Source: Hofstenia miamia
Lineage: Eukaryota; Xenacoelomorpha; Acoela
DNA: 64,000 nt
Assembly: GCA_004352715.1 (NCBI GenBank)
Contig: SCFE01000053.1
Coordinates: forward strand, 1,171,400 to 1,235,399
Direction of reading: 5' to 3'
This document shows, one piece after another, positions 60,359-64,000 of the stretch; within the stretch, counting starts at the first letter, position 1, and each line of letters begins with the position of its first letter. The position numbers and the translations under genes are program-made. Below the pieces are notes generated by a model, which saw nothing but the letters and a program-made list of their open reading frames with translations, was not told the DNA's origin and did no database searches.

Positions 60359-61615
60359 GTGTGCGACGGTTGTAATAAAATATTTGAAAAATTATTATTC
60401 AACCAAATTAACCTATATGTAGAACAAAATGAATTAATATCAAAACATCAGTTTGGATTTCAAAAAGATACCTCTACAAATGATGCCTTACTTTATGCTG
60501 TTGAAGACTGGAGATCAAAATTAGATAGGAATGAAAAAATATATATAGCATCATTAGATATTTCAAAGGCATTTAATTCAATAAACCATTCTATTTTATT
60601 GGAAAAGTTAAAGCAGATTTATAATTTTAGTGATTCATTAATAGAATTATTAAATAGTTACTTAAGTAATAGATATCAGTATGTGAAACTCAACGAAGAA
60701 ATATCAAATTCATTAGAAATAAACCATGGAGTACCACAAGGATCAGTACTGGGTCCATTACTATTTAAGTTATATGTAAATGATATGGATCAGCACATTA
60801 ATAGTAATCATGTACAATTTGCAGATGATACTCTTATTTATTGTAATGATATTTTAAATTTACAGGAAAATGTTGAAAAATTGCAATCATTCTTTAATAA
60901 TAATTTGTTAAAATTAAATATTGAAAAAACTATATTTATGGTAATTAAGAATAGAAGAAATGAATCAACATTAGAAAGTATTAAGATATGTAACAACATC
61001 ATTCACGAATCACCAAAAATGAAATATTTGGGAGTAGTAATTGATAATAAATTGAATTTTGAAGACGAGGCAAACAACATCATAAAGAAAATGGCGTATG
61101 GTATAAGATCAATTCAAAAAATTGGAAAGTTTATACCAATAGAATGGAAGGTAATACTCTTTCGATCACTTGTTTTATCCCATTTCTTGTACTCATCTTG
61201 TTTATTAACGAACTTAAATAAAAAGGCAAAATCGAAATTAGAGAAAGTATTTAAATGGGGAATAAACATAATTAGCAACAAAAATAAAAAAGAAATAATG
61301 TGTAAATATCATCTAAGATCATTAGAAGCTCTTCAAAATATTAGATGTTTATCGATATTTTGGAAAAGAAAATCGAACATTTCTAATCATTTAAATCAAA
61401 GAACAATTACATTTGGTAAAACTAAGTATAATAGAAAAGTAATGAAGAACGGATTCCTAAATTATTCAATATCACTATGGAACAAACTGGATTACAGTAC
61501 AAGAAGTGAAAAAAATTTTACAATATTTAAGAAGAAGTTGAAAAACATGATTACACAACAAAATATCAATTATCTGACTAATTATAGAATAAGATGTGCA
61601 ACTCAAGAACAATAA
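60359..61615 (+). CDS. LINE reverse transcriptase, uninterrupted 5'-truncated ORF2
   Basis: A 418-codon frame without any stop. RT motifs are in order: KIFEKLL and QFGF at the start, motif A 'LDISKAF' (Asp67), motif B 'GVPQGSVLGPLLF' (124-136), motif C 'FADD' (154-157), then 'MKYLGVVIDNKLNF' and the C-terminal 'SHFLYSSCLLTNL'. All catalytic Asp are present. The ORF opens in RT motif 1, so the endonuclease and the RT N-terminus are missing. The ATG at the start is incidental. An open RT implies recent insertion. A short 3' UTR follows, ending near a TGTTGTTGTTGTT tract and an A9 run at about 61771-61792. It resembles CR1/Jockey-clade LINEs. The fragment at 6.6-7.0 kb belongs to the same broad family. 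Confidence 0.85.
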   Translation: MCDGCNKIFEKLLFNQINLYVEQNELISKHQFGFQKDTSTNDALLYAVEDWRSKLDRNEKIYIASLDISKAFNSINHSILLEKLKQIYNFSDSLIELLNSYLSNRYQYVKLNEEISNSLEINHGVPQGSVLGPLLFKLYVNDMDQHINSNHVQFADDTLIYCNDILNLQENVEKLQSFFNNNLLKLNIEKTIFMVIKNRRNESTLESIKICNNIIHESPKMKYLGVVIDNKLNFEDEANNIIKKMAYGIRSIQKIGKFIPIEWKVILFRSLVLSHFLYSSCLLTNLNKKAKSKLEKVFKWGINIISNKNKKEIMCKYHLRSLEALQNIRCLSIFWKRKSNISNHLNQRTITFGKTKYNRKVMKNGFLNYSISLWNKLDYSTRSEKNFTIFKKKLKNMITQQNINYLTNYRIRCATQEQ

Positions 61616-62562
61616 GTAAAAATATTTATTAAGTTATATGTAATTTATAAACTTAACCAAGAAACATTTACGGACATAACTAAGCTCATATGAAGAAAGT
61701 TGCATTATTTATGTTTTTAATAAGTTTGTAAACTTAATACATGTATATGTATATGAGAACTTAAATATATGTTGTTGTTGTTAAAAAAAAAGAAAATGGG
61801 CAAATGGGGTGAGTGATTAATTTTTAAAGAAAGGTTATGGGGTTGGGTTACTTAACATTGCGAAAATGGGGAAGAAGTTGAGATGGGTCATGTCTAAAGA
61901 AAGGCTATTGGGTGAGGTTGCTTGTAGACCTGTTCACAACATTAAAAATATAAATCTGGAATACAAAAACAAATTATAAAATGTGACATGATTAAACACT
62001 CACTGAAAAAAATTAAAAACACAAGTAAATAAAGGTACACTAAAAAGTACAAATTGTCATTTCGGAAATAAATTCATTTCAGTAATTTTCGAAATAGCAT
62101 CAGAGACATTTCCAACTGATTCAGATATGGAATTATTAACGTAGTATTTTTCCTAAAGAAATCTAACAATAGAATCATTCTTTGAGCAATATTTTTTAAA
62201 GGCTTTTGTTAACAATTCTCTTGAAAGTTGAAAATGACAGCCCGTGTTTGTAATAAAAAGATAATGAACGCTTTCAGTCTCATCAATAGGTGTCCACGGG
62301 TCATACAGATCACGGGTGAAATGGCTCACTAAATTTGGAAGATCACGCAGGTCGCGGGTGAGTCTGTTTTTCCACATGACCCACGAAAATTTGACACAAA
62401 GCTAAAATTTAATTGATGTATACCACAAAATCATATTCTAAATGGCGGCTCATTAAAATAATCAGTTCAAAAATTAGATTAAATTATTCATAGTTGAAAC
62501 TAACCTAATTTAGATGTTTTTATTGACACCAAGTTCTAGAAATCGAAATCAATCATGACTGC
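61616..62562. other. LINE 3' end and intergenic
   Basis: A LINE-tail-like (TTG)n/A-run lies near 61771-61792. Around 62287-62390 a 'gtccacgggtcatacagatcacgggtga' type phrase (quoted loosely) resembles the hAT-like element that starts at 62563, so an older relative may lie here. Confidence 0.45.
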
Positions 62563-62685
62563 CAGGGGTGTCCGCGGGTCATACAGGTCACATGTAGCAG
62601 CTCAGAAATGAGCAGGTCACGAGTCAAGTTGCTACGGGTCATTGAGGGTCACGAGGCAATTACAAGTCACCCGTGAACATCCCTT
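62563..62685. mobile_element. Short hAT-like MITE
   Basis: Left end CAGGGGTGTCCGCGGGT; the right end, inverted, reads AAGGGATGTTCACGGGT. CGGGTCA/GGTCAC phrases repeat inside. CAGGGGTGT... ends are common in hAT MITEs. I could not find an 8-bp target duplication, so the call is tentative. Confidence 0.45.
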
Positions 62686-63857
62686 CCAGAGAATAATATG
62701 GTAATCTGCAGTTTGAATATGCATAAAATGATTGATTTATATATGCCGCTAGACAAACTATTAATTTTTATGAATTGCCGTCATTCTTAATGTAATTTTT
62801 ACGCAAACTCAAATAAAGCAAGATAGTTTACAGTATACAAAATTGTTCTATATGCATCCAACAAGTTCATCTAGTAGTTGCAATACTTTAAATAGGATTA
62901 ACGGTTTTGTTTGTTTAGACGTAGATGTCGAAATTACTATATCCACTGTTGAGAAAATGCACATAAAAGCTTTTATAAGTTGCTAGTGATACATTTTGCA
63001 AAATGATAAATATTTATGTAACAGCTTTGCTGACATTCGATAAGAGAATGCTATAATTAATTCCTACAAAACATTTTCTGTTAGCATAAATTGTAAATTT
63101 TAATTTTGCTGGCATATAAATTTTCAAATTAGAGATAAATTGATCCATTAGATGGCTACAACATTTACAAAAACAATGTTATCAATTTCTCCATATGAGG
63201 TATATGCAGTTTATTCAAATTTAGCATGTTAGAAAATAATACATTTGCTTAGAGTATTAATATTGTTATTGCATATCTCTTCTAATTGAACATGGAACCA
63301 ATAGAATGTGAAAAAAACATAAATATATAATACAAAATACTCATTTAAGACATTCAAATCTATAGAGGCATTCAAATTATAATGAGCTAGTAATGTAATA
63401 AATCTTAAATGTTTGCCGGATTTATGATCAAATTCATGTGTGTGAGACCTGTTCAAATTGTCACGGTCAATGACATGAATAAATCTACTCAGTTTGACGA
63501 GCCAGGCTTACGTTGGTTTTTCATCCGTAGTGTACACACAAAGGCAGAAGCCAGCATTGTATAGAGTAGAGACTGAGACAATTGGCTCAATCTCTCTTCT
63601 TTACAAATTTGGTTTTTCTTCCGTCATATTTTTTCCAATCAATTACCAAAGTTTGTAATTAGTTAGAGTTTTCAGTTAAGAATTGAAGAAATTATTAATA
63701 AAAGTTAAAACAATACTGTTACACAAAGATGAGATTTAAATACATTCAAGCTCATTTCAAAAATTCGTATACCCACAACCACGCTCACACATTGTATTTT
63801 ATATATTGAGTTTGTAGTGTTTAGTTTTTTGTACCACTGTGTGATGCAATAAGTTGG

Positions 63858-63859
<2 letters not shown>
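62686..63859. other. Intergenic, no gene seen
   Basis: AT-rich sequence with short frames only. Confidence 0.5.

Positions 63860-63915
<56 letters not shown>
63860..63915. repeat. (TTA)n microsatellite
   Basis: Uninterrupted TTA/ATT units, about 18 copies, near the window end. Confidence 0.95.
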
Positions 63916-64000
63916 GTACACCTATCAAATTATGTCACTAATCATTGTGGAATTTATGTATGACGCTATATACCACCTACGTAATGAAAATATGGCTATC

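Noticed and set aside
1-64000. CRISPR arrays, operons, bacterial promoters or prophage
   Set aside because: No spaced direct repeats, no packed same-strand genes and no bacterial gene signatures. The spliced genes show a eukaryotic genome.

Overview
The window looks like AT-rich nuclear DNA from an invertebrate animal. It holds spliced genes with GT-AG introns, a cysteine-rich LIM protein, eIF3 subunit g and a class A GPCR. It also carries metazoan-type transposons (mariner, piggyBac, hAT, Penelope-like, LINE, Ty3/gypsy-like). Nothing in it identifies a species. The order is draft quality: there are six N runs, and three of them are flanked by exact or near-exact copies of the same sequence.

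Layout. 0-8 kb: gene-poor, with one possible minus-strand exon near 2.2-2.4 kb, an internally deleted piggyBac element (3.59-4.53 kb) and a partial tRNA-Ser fused to a LINE 3' fragment (6.5-7.0 kb). 8.2-17.3 kb: a CRIP-type LIM gene of two coding exons separated by an 8.9-kb intron that contains a decayed LINE. 19.9-21.8 kb: two overlapping intronless ORFs of unknown function, probably one damaged or spliced gene. 23.2-24.2 kb: a DNA element with TA-flanked inverted ends and an iterated internal motif. 24.9-28.1 kb: a three-exon GPCR with a hAT-like remnant in intron 1. 31.3-35.5 kb: transposase remnants and an 817-bp hAT element with a perfect 8-bp target duplication. 35.8-43.3 kb: three LTR copies and a minus-strand Ty3/gypsy-like element that has an integrase followed by a long unidentified coding region. 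44.0-45.2 kb: a second, decayed piggyBac transposase. 50.8-53.8 kb: eIF3g in four coding exons. 54.0-55.8 kb: a mariner nested in an inverted-repeat element just downstream of eIF3g. 57.4-61.6 kb: a Penelope-like RT fragment, a LINE ORF1 and an uninterrupted but 5'-truncated LINE RT.

The cellular genes do not form a pathway. CRIP and eIF3g are probably broadly expressed single genes, and the GPCR is an orphan. The strongest large-scale signal is compositional. From about 31.85 kb to 48.05 kb CpG nearly vanishes (none seen by eye from about 44.96 to 48.05 kb), while both flanks keep ordinary CpG. That block contains the LTR element, the second piggyBac and other repeats but no recognised cellular gene. 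It could be an intensely methylated domain, an old inserted block or a mis-joined contig.
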